Assembly (NCBI GenBank): GCA_029215795.1
Contig: JARDYH010000001.1
Coordinates: 6,504,001 to 6,568,000 of the forward strand
DNA from: Anniella stebbinsi
Lineage: Eukaryota; Chordata; Lepidosauria; Squamata; Anniellidae
Length of the DNA stretch: 64,000 nucleotides
Direction of reading: 5' to 3'
Below are positions 1-9,453 of the stretch, one piece after another. The notes under the pieces are model-generated. The model had not been told where the DNA came from. It worked only from the letters and a program-made list of their open reading frames with translations, and made no database searches. Position numbers and translations under genes: made by a program. Every line of letters starts with the position of its first letter. Within the stretch, counting starts at the first letter, position 1.

Positions 1-639
1 ACACCGTTTCCCCCCACCTTCACTATAATTCCACGGTTTTTTCTTCCCGCCCCCCCCCCCCAAAGTCAACACAGAGAAAATCTTCTTTGTTCATAGCTGT
101 CAAGCCCAATGCAACATCAATAGTTTGCGGGGGTTAATTTCGCTGCTTACAAACCTTACAGCTATCTTCTGCGTCGATCTCAGAGCCCTTTCTGGTTGTC
201 AATCAGAGAAAGGAGCGGGAGGCAGCAGGAGTTCTGCAGCCCACTCAGCAGACGGGAGCCAGGATCGTTCAGCGAACCTGTATCAAGGCCGAGTTCATTC
301 GCATGTAATTTAAACACGGGCCCCGGGGGTGGGGGAAATCTGGGAACAAGCATTCATTTCTTTCAAATGTCACTGTAATTTTCTGCTTCGTGGGAGCACG
401 CCATCGGCTCGTGTGAAAAACAGCTTTCTTTCTTTCCCTCAGTAAATATAGCCAATGCTAACCCCCCACCCCACCCCAATCTTTGTGAGCTGTCTACCTT
501 TCTACCTCGGTTGCACAAACGATGAGCCGGGGAGCCCTGGGTTCCCTTGCAAGAAGATGCTCAGTAATGGTATGGGCAAATGGTGCTGAAAGACAGCTTG
601 AGTACTGCTACGCATTTTCCCCTCCACCACCACCACCAC
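1..639. other. Single-copy intergenic sequence
   Basis: No gene or known repeat is visible. A C-rich run lies at about 48-61. Open frames here are short and resemble no protein I know. Confidence 0.5.
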
Positions 640-826
640 GATGCAAGGTCGTGCAGAGGGGGGGCAGTGGGGCCAGTTGGCTCGGGGCACACGATTTTGA
701 GGGAGCACTCCGACGAGGAGGTCCCCCCCAGCTTAGGCTACTGCTTTCGTAGCGTAAGCGCGGCCTATCGAGAAGCGAGGAGCCTGCCTTGCGGAAACAG
801 CGCAGAAGCCGTCCGTCGTGAAATTC
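640..826 (+). repeat. Dispersed repeat, pair of 49690-49863
   Basis: This stretch is homologous, in opposite orientation, to 49690-49863. Matching blocks include GACGAGGAGGTCCCCCC, CAGCGCAGAAGCC/CAGCGCAGGACCC and GAGAAGC(G/A)AGGAGCCTGCCTT. A frame at 580-858 and the minus frame of the partner share a run of about 20 residues (SDEEVPPSL...YCFRSVS), so the repeat may derive from a transcript, but no family is recognised. It could also be a SINE or DNA-transposon fragment. Confidence 0.55.
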
Positions 827-996
827 TGAATGTGAAGAAGGGATGTCTTACATCTTGAATAAAAGTGCTTCCCATTACCTTTTTTAGAAATCGTTCTAGT
901 TCATATATGCATTTAGCACTGAATCAGTGCCACTGATTAAAAAAGACTGAATGAGCTGTTTGAAATGGGGGGGGGGGCACACACTTCCCATCTGGC
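827..996. other. Single-copy sequence with a G-run
   Basis: Nothing coding is seen. A G-run lies at 967-977. Confidence 0.4.
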
Positions 997-1186
997 CTGG
1001 GCCTATGACCAGCTCCAATGTCAGCGGGGTGCTGAATCTGCTCCGGGTTTCAGTCAGAACCAGTCAGAATTCTAAAGGACCTCTCCAAGGCGTCTTAGAT
1101 AGCTTTTTTTAGAGTTCTGACAGGTTCTGACTGAAACCCGGAGCAGGTTCAGCACCCCGCTGACATCAGAGCCGTCAACTCCGCTG
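997..1186. mobile_element. Foldback MITE, CAGTGGAGGCTG family
   Basis: Left arm (about 1012-1073) and right arm (about 1110-1177) are inverted copies sharing TCAGCGGGGTGCTGAA and CTCCGGGTTTCAGTCAGAAC. The right end reads inward as CAGCGGAGTTGACGGCTC, related to the CAGTGGAGGCTGCTGGCTCC ends of 21694-22360 and the fragment at 20062-20146. The CAGTGG start suggests hAT. No target duplication survives. It is too short to encode a transposase. Confidence 0.75.
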
Positions 1187-1292
1187 CTATGAAGTTTACC
1201 TGGACCAGCTGAGTGCACACTGGGCCTGTGTCCTGCATGATCTGAGGCCAGATTTAAACATGATGCATCTTAGCTGTGTAGCCTTCCATGCA

Positions 1293-1353
1293 CCTGAGCC
1301 AGATCTACACCAAGCAGGAAACGACACTTTGAAAACGGTTTGAATAATAATAC

Positions 1354-1394
<41 letters not shown>

Positions 1395-1495
1395 CAACAA
1401 TTTATTTCTTACCCGCCTCTCCGTGTGTCCCGGTCCCCAACAGTGGTCACTACTGTTATAAACCGTTTTAAAGCAGTAGCGTAGATCCTGCCCTG
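1293..1495. mobile_element. ATCTACAC-family inverted-repeat element
   Basis: The left end contains GAGCCAGATCTACACC. The right end, read inward, contains GGGCAGGATCTACGC. Both continue into related AAAACGGTTT sequence, as in the elements at 11023-11244 and 56752-57342. The ends resemble hAT (CAGAGCC...). A LINE tail with an (AAT)n tract sits inside. Confidence 0.55.
1344..1428 (-). repeat. LINE tail with (AAT)n microsatellite
   Basis: About fifteen AAT/ATA units at 1344-1391 run into AACAACAAC. On the minus strand the adjacent sequence reads GGAGAGGCGGGTAAGAAATAAA, typical of the L2-type tails in this window. A strongly 5'-truncated LINE end therefore inserted into the surrounding inverted-repeat element. 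Confidence 0.55.
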
Positions 1496-1699
1496 GTTTC
1501 ACAATTAAACCAGGCCCTCGTTTGCTCCACGTGTGCAGTCGCCTAACTTGGTTACAGGTTCCTGCTGTGCTGATGATGCAGGAGGGACCTGGTTTTAATG
1601 ATGCATCATGCATAGCACGCCATATCAGTATGTTCTGGGTTGTTTTTGGCCAACACCTGGCATCTTTAAATCTGGCCTGAGTGTGTACCCCAGAAAAAG

Positions 1700-2261
1700 T
1701 ATCAGTCCCCCAAACCCTCTGTAGTGGATAGGGGCTACTTTGGCAGACCACTGGGGCAATTTTGATTGCAGCCCCCTTTATCTGAGCTTCCCTCCCCAGG
1801 GAAGATTGCTTGTGGCCAGAGATGACATCTTTTTGGACTCCTGGAGAAGATCTTTTTATTTGCCTGAGCCTTCCAGCTTGTGTCGGGGCTGATTTTTAAC
1901 CCTGTGGACAATTTTATTGACAATCCTGTTTGTCTCTGTTCTTTCTCTCCACCGTTTCTTCTGTGTGTTTCCTCCTCCCCCCGTCACTTTTTAAATTGTT
2001 TTTATGAGGATGTGTGCCACCCTGGGAGTTTTTAACTGAAAAGTAATGAAAAGTATTCTAAATAATAGATGTGAAATAGGTTTATTGGAGGTAAAATGAA
2101 AACCAATGAGTTTCTGGGCCCAGTTCAAAACATTGATTCTTTCTTACCTGTTTTTAGTGCCTCAGATAAATCAGATCCCAATTATCTCAGGAAATAACCC
2201 TGTGACAGCTTCCTGTGCCAGTACCTAAGATTTTCTGATGAGACCCTGCTCTGAATTTCAT
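1700..2261. other. Single-copy sequence
   Basis: No gene or recognisable repeat is seen. Base composition is ordinary. Confidence 0.4.
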
Positions 2262-2398
2262 CCGATGAGGTGACTGGGGTTGCCTCTGCTAGGAGCAGGG
2301 ACTTTTCTGCAGTGGCCCCCAAATTGTGGAACTTTCTAATTTGGGAAATTCACTACCCTGCCCTCCTGCAGCCCTTGTATGAACTACATTGCTGTTTG
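2262..2398 (+). mobile_element. L2-clade LINE ORF2 C-terminal fragment
   Basis: Translation gives SRDFSAVAPKLWNFL, matching the FSVxAPxLWNxLP motif near the C-terminus of L2-clade ORF2. It is short, degraded and cut off by the Harbinger-like element at 2409. Confidence 0.55.
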
Positions 2399-3118
2399 TT
2401 TTTTTTAAGACCTCCATCACACCTAATCCCCCCTGCCCTGGTTTGCCTCCACGGTTTTTTTTTTTTTACCTCTGATGCAGAAGCGCGTCAAGCTTATGAT
2501 CCCTTTCACCTGAATAGCTGCTCCTTTGCTCTTCCGCTCCGCTCCGCTCCGCTCCACCCCTCCCCTTCCCTTTCTCCCTCCAGTCAGGTCCTGTCAGATG
2601 AATACTTCCACCAAACATCCTTTCTGCTGGGCAAAGATGGAATGACCCTTTAGTCTGGCTCTTTGGGGGCATCGAGGGTGTACAATCCTGTCTCTGCAGA
2701 GATTCAGGCCTTGTATGATTTTAAAACACTTTGGAGCCTGGGATGCAAGGTTTAGCTTTTATATTGAGGCTTGGAGCTGGCTGCTGGGAGAGATCGCTTT
2801 TCCCTGCCAGGACCTGATGCAATCCATTCAAGCCCCCAGTGCCTTTAAAACTACATGGAGGCTTAGGACGCGTTAAATGCGCTTAGGGAAAATAATCCAG
2901 ACTTTTAGTGTTCTAGGAAAGGTTGGGGAAGAGGCGAGGTGTCAGCAGGACAGGCACGGTGTCCTGTGAGTACTAGGGGTGTGCACGGACCCCCCGGATC
3001 GGATCGGGACCCGGATCGGGACCTCCAATTTTGTCCCGGACCGGTTCGGACAAAATCGGAGGCCCCCCGGACCGGATCGAGTCCGATCCCGACCCAAAAA
3101 TCGTACATTTTTGGATCG

Positions 3119-3181
3119 GCCGCCATTTTTTTCCCCATAGACTTGCATTGCAATGCAAGTCTATGAGGAAAAAATGGCGGC
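3119..3181. repeat. Hairpin inside the hAT-like left end
   Basis: GCCGCCATTTTTTTCC...TTGCATTG meets its reverse complement with no spacer, giving about 30-bp arms centred at 3150/3151. The same hairpin occurs at 32109-32171. A short perfect palindrome built on GGCGCCCGCGGGCGCC lies at 3301-3324. Confidence 0.9.
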
Positions 3182-3384
3182 GGGTGGGTAAGGGGGGGCC
3201 TAACTCCCTCCCCCCCCGGGGCCGTCCGCTGTGGACGGCCCCGGCAGGTAAACCCTCTCCCCCGCGCTCCCTACCCCCCCTGGGGCCGCCCGCTTCCATC
3301 CGCTGGCGCCCGCGGGCGCCAGCGGATAGAAGCGGACGGCTCCGGGGGGGGGGGTAAGCCCCCTTCCCCGCCACTACTTACCTT

Positions 3385-5010
3385 CTCGGCCCGTCCGGCG
3401 CCGGCGGCTACTACCAGCGGGCTCCGCGGCCTACTCTCAAGTAGCGCGCCGGGTGATGACATCACCCGGCGCGCCATCCTAGAGCAGGCCGCGGAGCCTG
3501 CTGGGAGTAGTAGGCGCCGGCGCCGGACGGGAGCCGCCGGGCCGGGCAGGTAAGGGCCCCCCTCCCCCCTCCCCCCTCCGCGCGCCCCCTCCTCCCCTCC
3601 ACGCACCCCCTCCTTACCTTTCCGGCCCGGCGGCTCCCGTCCGGCGCCGGCGCCTACTACTTCCAGCAGGCTCCGCGGCCTGCTCTAGAGTAGCGCGCCG
3701 GGTGATGACATCACCCGGCGCGCCATCCTAGAGCAGGCCGCGGAGCCTGCTGGGAGTAGTAGGCGCCGGCGCCGGACGGGAGCCGCCGGGCCGGAAAGGT
3801 AAGGGCCCCCCTCCCCCCTCCGCGCGCCCCCTCCTCCCCTCCACGCACCCCCTCCTTACCTTTCCGGCCCGGCGGCTCCCGTCCGGCGCCGGCGCCTACT
3901 ACTTCCAGCAGGCTCCGCGGCCTGCTCTAGAGTAGCGCGCCGGGTGATGACATCACCCGGCGCGCCATCCTAGAGCAGGCCGCGGAGCCTGCTGGGAGTA
4001 GTAGGCGCCGGCGCCGGACGGGAGCCGCCGGGCCGGGCAGGTAAGGGCCCCCCTCCCCCCTCCGCGCGCCCCCTCCTCCCCTCCACGCACCCCCTCCTTA
4101 CCTTTCCGGCCCGGCGGCTCCCGTCCGGCGCCGGCGCCTACTACTTCCAGCAGGCTCCGCGGCCTGCTCTAGAGTAGCGCGCCGGGTGATGACATCACCC
4201 GGCGCGCCATCCTAGAGCAGGCCGTGGAGCCTGCTGGGAGTAGTAGGCGCCGGCGCCGGACGGGAGCAGCCGGGCCGGAAAGGTAAGGGCCCCCCTTCCC
4301 CCTCCGCGCGTCCCCTCCTCCCCTCCACGCACCCCCTCCTTACCTTTCCGGCCCGGCGGCTCCCGTCCGGCGCCGGCGCCTACTACTTCCAGCAGGCTCC
4401 GCGGCCTGCTCTAGAGTAGCGCGCCGGGTGATGACATCACCCGGCGCGCCATCCTAGAGCAGGCCGCGGAGCCTGCTGGGAGTAGTAGGCACCGGCGCCG
4501 GACGGGAGCCGCCGGGCCGGGCAGGTAAGGGCCCCCCTCCCCCCTCCGCGCGCCCCCTCCTCCCCTCCACGCACCCCCTCCTTACCTTTCCGGCCCGGCG
4601 GCTCCCGTCCGGCGCCGGCGCCTACTACTTCCAGCAGGCTCCGCGGCCTGCTCTAGAGTAGCGCGCCGGGTGATGACATCACCCGGCGCGCCATCCTAGA
4701 GCAGGCCGCGGAGCCTGCTGGGAATAGTAGGCGCCGGCGCCGGACGGGAGCCGCCGGGCCGGAAAGGTAAGGGCCCCCCTCCCCCCTCCGCGCGCCCCCT
4801 CCTCCCCTCCACGCACCCCCTCCTTACCTTCCCGGCCCGGTGGCTCCCGTCCGGCGCCGGCGCCTACTACTACCAGCAGGCTCCGCGGCCTGCTCTAGAG
4901 TAGCGCGCCGGGTGATGACATCACCCGGCGCGCCACCCTAGAGCAGGCCGCGGAGCCTGCTAGTAGTAGTAGGCGCCGGCGCCGGACGGGAGCCACCGGG
5001 CCGAGAAGGT
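3385..5010. repeat. Seven-unit 242-bp palindromic tandem array
   Basis: The centre motif GTGATGACATCAC recurs at 3453, 3702, 3944, 4186, 4428, 4670 and 4912, a period of 242 bp after a first interval of 249. Each unit is an inverted repeat around that centre: GTAGCGCGCCGG/CCGGCGCGCC, then AGCAGGC...GCCTGCT, then GGCGCCGGCGCC, then GGCTCCCGTC/GACGGGAGCC. Unit ends carry AGGTAAGG on both strands. Composition is island-like in GC and CpG. Copy 2 has three units. Confidence 0.93.
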
Positions 5011-5342
5011 AAGTGCCCCCCTCCTCCCCCCCCCGCTGTCCACTTTCATCGGCGGGCGCCCGCTGGCGCCCGCCAATGGAAGCGGCGGTGGGCGCCAGTG
5101 GGCGCCCGCCGATCCGCCGATCCGCCGAACCGGTTCGGAGCTTTTTCGGAGCGGTTCGGATTGGATCGGCCGATCCAGCTGCGGGATCGGAAATCGGATA
5201 ATTTATCCGATTTCCCACTGGACCGGACTCGGATCGTGGATCGGGTCCGATCCAGTGCACATCCCTAGTGAGTACCATGCTGCAAATCTGCACACCAGGC
5301 TTGGCGGGAGTGCACTCAATCGCTGGTGTGATGGAGTTCTAA

Positions 5343-5887
5343 ATGTACCCCACCCTTGCTAATGAAGGGGGTGAGGAGGCAGCTGTGACCGGCACGGCAA
5401 GTGAGGAGGCAACCAGCAGAATCTGGAAGCAGCAGGACTATTGTGTATGAAGCTGATGTGGCTCTCTGTACAATGAAGCTGTCAGGTCAGTTTGGAGAAG
5501 CAGTCTCGAATCGCAACCGGCCTTGAACGAGGCTGAACAGGACGTTCAAACAAGGACAAATGTTTCCCTGTGATGGATGTGGAAAGTCAGCCGTGGAGAC
5601 GAAGTAGCGGGCATCCTTTTTCCTTTGCAGCTCTGTAGAGGAGCGGGGGGGGGGGGGAAGGTAGATTCCTGAACCATGAAAAAAAAGAAAAGGAAGACTG
5701 GCATTTGGGATTATTGCTAAAGCCACTTTGCAACCGAGGGCTTAGGGTTACGAGGGAGCTGGAACTGAGCATCCCTATTGCTCAGGATCTATACAGCAAA
5801 CCCTTCATTAACCGTCTCCCTATGAAAACCACGGTCCGTTGCTTTATGGGAAACAATAAATGGATTCCTCTGATTTGTGAGAGAAGA
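5343..5887. other. Single-copy sequence
   Basis: No gene or known repeat is seen. A G-run lies at about 5646-5658. Confidence 0.4.
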
Positions 5888-6064
5888 TAGGAAGCTGCCT
5901 TATACTGAGCCAGGCTCTGGGTCGGTCTAGACCAGTATTGTCAACACTAGCAGCAGCTGCTTTCCAATGTTTCAGGCAGGGTTTTAGCCCAGCTCTACCT
6001 GGAGACCACCTGGGGATTGAGCCCGAGACCTCCAATATGCAAAACAGGGCTCTACCACTGAGAA
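5888..6064 (-). mobile_element. tRNA-headed SINE
   Basis: On the minus strand it begins TCAGTGGTAGAGCCC (A-box-like), continues through GGGCTCAATCCCC (B-box-like) and ends ACTCAGTATAAGGCAGCTTCC-like. This layout is typical of a SINE family abundant in squamates; related copies lie at 17163-17300, 23339-23515 and 34395-34545. Confidence 0.7.
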
Positions 6065-6199
6065 GATCCTTCCCTCTGAAGGGGGAAAGAGACATATTTC
6101 CCCGTGTTTCCACCCTAAGAATGAGAAGATGGCTTTATTTTCAGCTTAGATCCAAGGGTTTCCTCAGGCAAGCAAGGGATCTTTTGCGGTATTTTGTGG

Positions 6200-6572
6200 T
6201 AGGGTGGCCACGTCACCTCTTTTACAGTCCTCTGTTTGAAGGACAGCCGGAGGATCATCCTCTGCTTTGAAGATGTCCTCTACTTGAAGGAACTGACTTC
6301 AGTCCAACTCTGGTTCAAGGATATGGAGCCATCTGAAGGAAGAGCTTGAAGGAAGGTCTCAAAGTTGCGCATCAACAGCGCCTGGACAACAGCAGGAGGA
6401 GCAAGGCACACACGTCACCTGGTTGCAGTCTCCGCCATTATGGTGGGACATCCTGCATTTCTATTTAAATGATCATGCTTGTTTCTCAATTCGCATCTCT
6501 ACGTATGAATTAGCATAGGCAAATGTCCTGCAAATTGGTGGCCTCTTTCGTCCCTCTTTTTGGAGATTTGTA
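6200..6572. mobile_element. TAGGGTGGCCA DNA transposon (GTCCTCT family)
   Basis: Starts TAGGGTGGCCA followed by TACAGTCCTCTGTTTGAAGG. The interior shares CATCAACA(G/A)CxCC, GACAGCAG-like and GTCCCTCTTTTTGGA blocks with 10541-11400 and 22938-23239. The expected right inverted end (TTTGGCCACC) is lost here. Probably non-autonomous hAT. Confidence 0.6.
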
Positions 6573-7097
6573 AGCGACAGGGCTATTTTGCAGCCCTCTG
6601 GGTCGCTTGCTATTTATAGCCCTTTACAAATGGAAAAGCGCTTTCTGCGGTCACGATTGGGCTCGTACTCACAAGCACCCTGTGAGGTGGGCCGTTGCTA
6701 ATCCCGGTTGGGGATTAGAAGCTGAGCGAACAGCTCCTTCTGGTTACTTTGGTTTTGTATTTGAACGGGAGATTTACGGCCAACCGAATAGGCACATGGT
6801 ATGCCAGGACTGGCTCAGTGGGACGAAACGCTGGGATGAGCATTAAAATTAATGTCGTTTGTTGAGACAATCAGCGGGCAATTAAGGTGAACATTTTCCT
6901 AACAGGCATCTGTGTGTTGCCTTTCCCTCTCTCACTTTGGCATCTATCATTGAAAACATGTTCTGCCCACGGGAATCATTTCTAAGGATGCAGCTGCCTG
7001 GGACGTTTGCACCAGTAACTGCTGTGAGATTATCTGTCTCGCCTTCACTATTTAGGCCCCACAGCCCAGCAACCTGGCCCTCAGTTTACCTTTTTTT
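6573..7097. other. Single-copy sequence
   Basis: AT-rich single-copy sequence without visible gene or repeat. Confidence 0.4.
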
Positions 7098-7577
7098 CCG
7101 CTGCCACCAGTACCCTCCTCAGGTACACTTCAAAGACACCAGTTGGTTGAAATTAACAAGAATTTATTAACAGAAGTAATTACAGGTAAATAAGCTTAAC
7201 GGTTTCCTCCGTTCTAATGCGTAGTGGTTACAAGTACAAAGCTTAGTGGTTTCTGTCAGTACACTCTTAAATGGTTTCAAATGGTTTCTTATCTAATCAT
7301 CTATTCCCTAAAACTCTATCTCACTCTTTCAATGTTCAATCAAACACTTCTCTTAACTTATCAAATACTACCCCCAATCCCTCTCCTGTTAGCTTCTCTT
7401 AATTCCTTCTAAACCCCCTCCAGCTTCTATCAGCTAAAACTATATATACCCTCCCAATCCAGGCACTCCAAACAACTAGCCAATCGCTCTATACTTACTA
7501 AGACTTATAACTAAAAACAGTAAGTACGTTTTGGCTTTGCAATACAATTATAACAATAAGCAGTAGAACATCACAAC
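7098..7577 (-). mobile_element. LTR with tRNA-Leu primer-binding site, probably Ty3/gypsy
   Basis: Read on the minus strand: a TATATATA box at 7441-7448, about 280 bp of probable R sequence, an AATAAA signal at 7163-7168, then about 50 bp to the LTR end. Next comes TGGTGGCAGCGG (7098-7109), which complements the 3' end of tRNA-Leu including CCA. That order (promoter, polyadenylation signal, LTR end, primer site) is diagnostic of a 5' LTR. The U3 start near 7577 is a guess. No internal coding region follows; the element is truncated below 7098. Confidence 0.72.
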
Positions 7578-7727
7578 CGCAAATTCTGAAACTGGAATCC
7601 TTTACCCAAGGTTTAAATCTTTAAAATAAATAAAGAATGAAAATGAGATGCATTTGTATACAATGACTTACTCTGTGTGCGTTATTTCTCCAGAGAGGAC
7701 TTTCACCTGTCAATATCCATAAAGTTA
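7578..7727. other. Unassigned AT-rich sequence
   Basis: May be outside the LTR or part of its U3. No other feature is seen. Confidence 0.3.
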
Positions 7728-7954
7728 CAGGAAGCCAGATTCCGGCTGGACGTCAGGAAAAACTTCCTGACTGATAGAGCAGTACGACAATGGAACCAAT
7801 GAGCTAGGGAGGTGGTGGGCTCTCCCACACTAGAGGCCTTTAAGAGGCAGCTGGACAGCCCTCTGTCAGGGATGCTTTAAGGTGAATTATTGTATTGGGC
7901 AGGGGGTTGGACTCAATGGCCTTGTAGACCCCTTTCAACTCTATGATTCTATGA
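7728..7954 (+). mobile_element. CR1 LINE 3' end
   Basis: Contains the CR1 3' signature: GGATGCTTTAAGG, GGGGGTTGGACTC, then CCTTTCAACTCTATGATTCTATGATG. The ATTCTATGA-type tail is the CR1 terminus. It is 5'-truncated and homologous to 24545-25072. Confidence 0.85.
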
Positions 7955-8018
7955 TGCGCCACCTTGGGTTCCTTAAGGAGGAAAATGGCAGAATATAAAT
8001 GCAATAAATAAATAAATA
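7955..8018 (+). mobile_element. SINE 3' tail
   Basis: CACCTTGGGTTCCTTAAGG...GAATATAAATGCAATAAATAAATAAAT matches the 3' end of the CORE/MIR-like SINE seen in full at 39893-40140. Confidence 0.5.
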
Positions 8019-9339
8019 GCCCCCGGCTGCTACATTACTGGCCCTAAAGCTACTTTTGCACTAAGTGACCAACAGGGAAGCTTGTGCCGTTGGATTGGCC
8101 AGGCCCTGCACTGGGTGTGCGGATGTAGCAATTAGCCTCGCCAAGTGAAAGAATCACCCAAGTTCAGTTTGTACCATTGGCTAGCAACAGCCAACTTGAC
8201 AAGGTAATTTTCCTGCTTGGATCATGTTCAGTAGGATTTTGCTCCAGCGGATGATGATTGCAAATTCCAGAAAATATTCAGGCTATAAATCCGACTTGAT
8301 TAAGGAACCACTTAGCAGCACTAAAAGAGCCCAGCCTTTTGCATAAAAGGTAATCGCTCCCGGTGTTGCGCATGGATTAGACGTTTCACGAGAACGGTTT
8401 CAGCAGCACTCAGAAATGCAGGCAATTTGTTTTCTAAGCTCCCAAAGATCAAGTTCTGGACGAGCGCATGGATGGGGATGAACACCATGATGACTTCTAT
8501 GCATGCCGGCAAAAGGTGTGAAATGATACAACAGCGTTCAGTGCTCCTTAGAAATAATGAGCCCACTGCACTGGAACCAGGAAAGGCAACGGAAAAGCGC
8601 ATTCAATTTCCTTTCAAGCTGGAGAAAAGAAAACCCGGGAGTTTGCAGAGGAATACAATTCGGAAGCATCTCCTTGAAACATGTGCTCAAGCGAGTGTAT
8701 GCATATTTTGGACTGCAACTCCTGGAATCCCCCAGACAGCTAAAGCCAATTTTGTGGACAGCTTCTGATTTGTCATGAGGAAATGCCCGTCTCAAAATCC
8801 ATTTGGGAGATTCTGGCATGTTTTTTAATGTATGCACAATTTTACTTCCACTTCAATCCAAGCGGTTCCTGCAGTTGTTTACCGTCAAAAGAAGATGGCC
8901 AGGAATGTATTTTTTATTTATTTTTTTCTCCACTAATTTTCTTCTGTGGCAGTGCCTGACACGGTTGCTCTTTCCCTTGGAGTCGCCGTTGTTTCGCTCG
9001 AGAACAATGCCTGAGAACGTGGGATGGCGATTGTTTCAGGTCTGTGGTTGAGGCTACGAGTTCTATAACTAATTATTCATAAAACGAGGGCGGGCTTTTA
9101 AGCACACATACCCCCTTTGAAGTTTTCATAATAGTGTCTCAAACCTAGGATAACAAGGTTATCCTTTGATGTTCTGAAAGCCCTCATCTAACCACAGCAT
9201 GAGGAAAGTTACGAATCACTGATTTCCTCTCTTCCCCACTGCCCCTTTCAAATAAAATGAGCAATCAAAAATGCTAAATGCGAATCCACAAACCCAAAAC
9301 ATGTAGCAGCTCAAGGTGCAACTTGTTTTTTCCACACGC
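8019..9339. other. Single-copy sequence
   Basis: More than 1.3 kb without recognised repeats. No credible open frame. Confidence 0.45.
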
Positions 9340-9354
9340 TCACACACACACACA
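9340..9354. repeat. (CA)n microsatellite
   Basis: Short CA run of about seven units. Confidence 0.85.
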
Positions 9355-9397
9355 TAAATGTAGTTTGTTCTGTGCATGGATAGATGGAGTCCAGGTG

Positions 9398-9453
9398 GCA
9401 GAGCCGGCCCTAGCATTAGGCAGAGGAATCAGTCGCTTCAGGCAGCAGATTTT
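9398..9453 (+). repeat. Dispersed repeat fragment
   Basis: GAGCCGGCCCTAGCATTAGG...TTCAGGCAGCAGATT resembles a motif I have met repeatedly in amniote sequence. Assignment is from memory and weak. Confidence 0.3.

Larger units (their letters stand above)
1242..1680. mobile_element. Possible outer inverted-repeat element
   Basis: TGAGGCCAGATTTAAA near 1243-1258 is repeated inverted at 1665-1680 with one mismatch. The smaller element 1293-1495 lies inside, so this may be an older element that received it. No target duplication was recognised. Confidence 0.35.
2974..5267. mobile_element. CpG-rich hAT-like element, copy 1 (2294 bp)
   Basis: Starts TAGGGGTGTGCA and ends TGCACATCCCTA, with a perfect 8-bp duplication GTGAGTAC at 2966-2973 and 5268-5275. 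The TAGGG-type end and 8-bp duplication are hAT hallmarks. Just inside each end are many GGATCGG/CCGATCC motifs. The middle is an extremely CpG-rich array of seven palindromic units. The first ~270 bp is nearly identical to 31964-32240. No transposase is seen, so it is non-autonomous. Confidence 0.92.
2409..5339. mobile_element. Harbinger-like element, copy A (split)
   Basis: The ends are GACCTCCATCACACC and GGTGTGATGGAGTTC (inverted), flanked by TAA at 2406-2408 and 5340-5342. A 3-bp TAA/TTA duplication is characteristic of PIF/Harbinger. The element's own sequence (2409-2973 plus 5276-5339, about 629 bp) is homologous to 61072-61702 (631 bp) and 59203-59921. A hAT-like element is inserted at 2974. 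No transposase is visible; a (CTCCG)n run lies near 2540-2560. Confidence 0.85.

Noticed and set aside
1305..1751. A 148-residue minus frame with a leucine run
   Set aside because: The leucine run is a translated AAT microsatellite and the rest spans two transposon fragments.
3453..3465. GTGATGACATCAC as a cAMP-response element
   Set aside because: The core is TGACATCA, not TGACGTCA. The symmetry is explained by its position at the centre of a palindromic unit.
3385..5010. CRISPR-like regular spacing
   Set aside because: Units are 242 bp and almost identical throughout, with no unique spacers. This is a tandem array inside a eukaryotic transposon.
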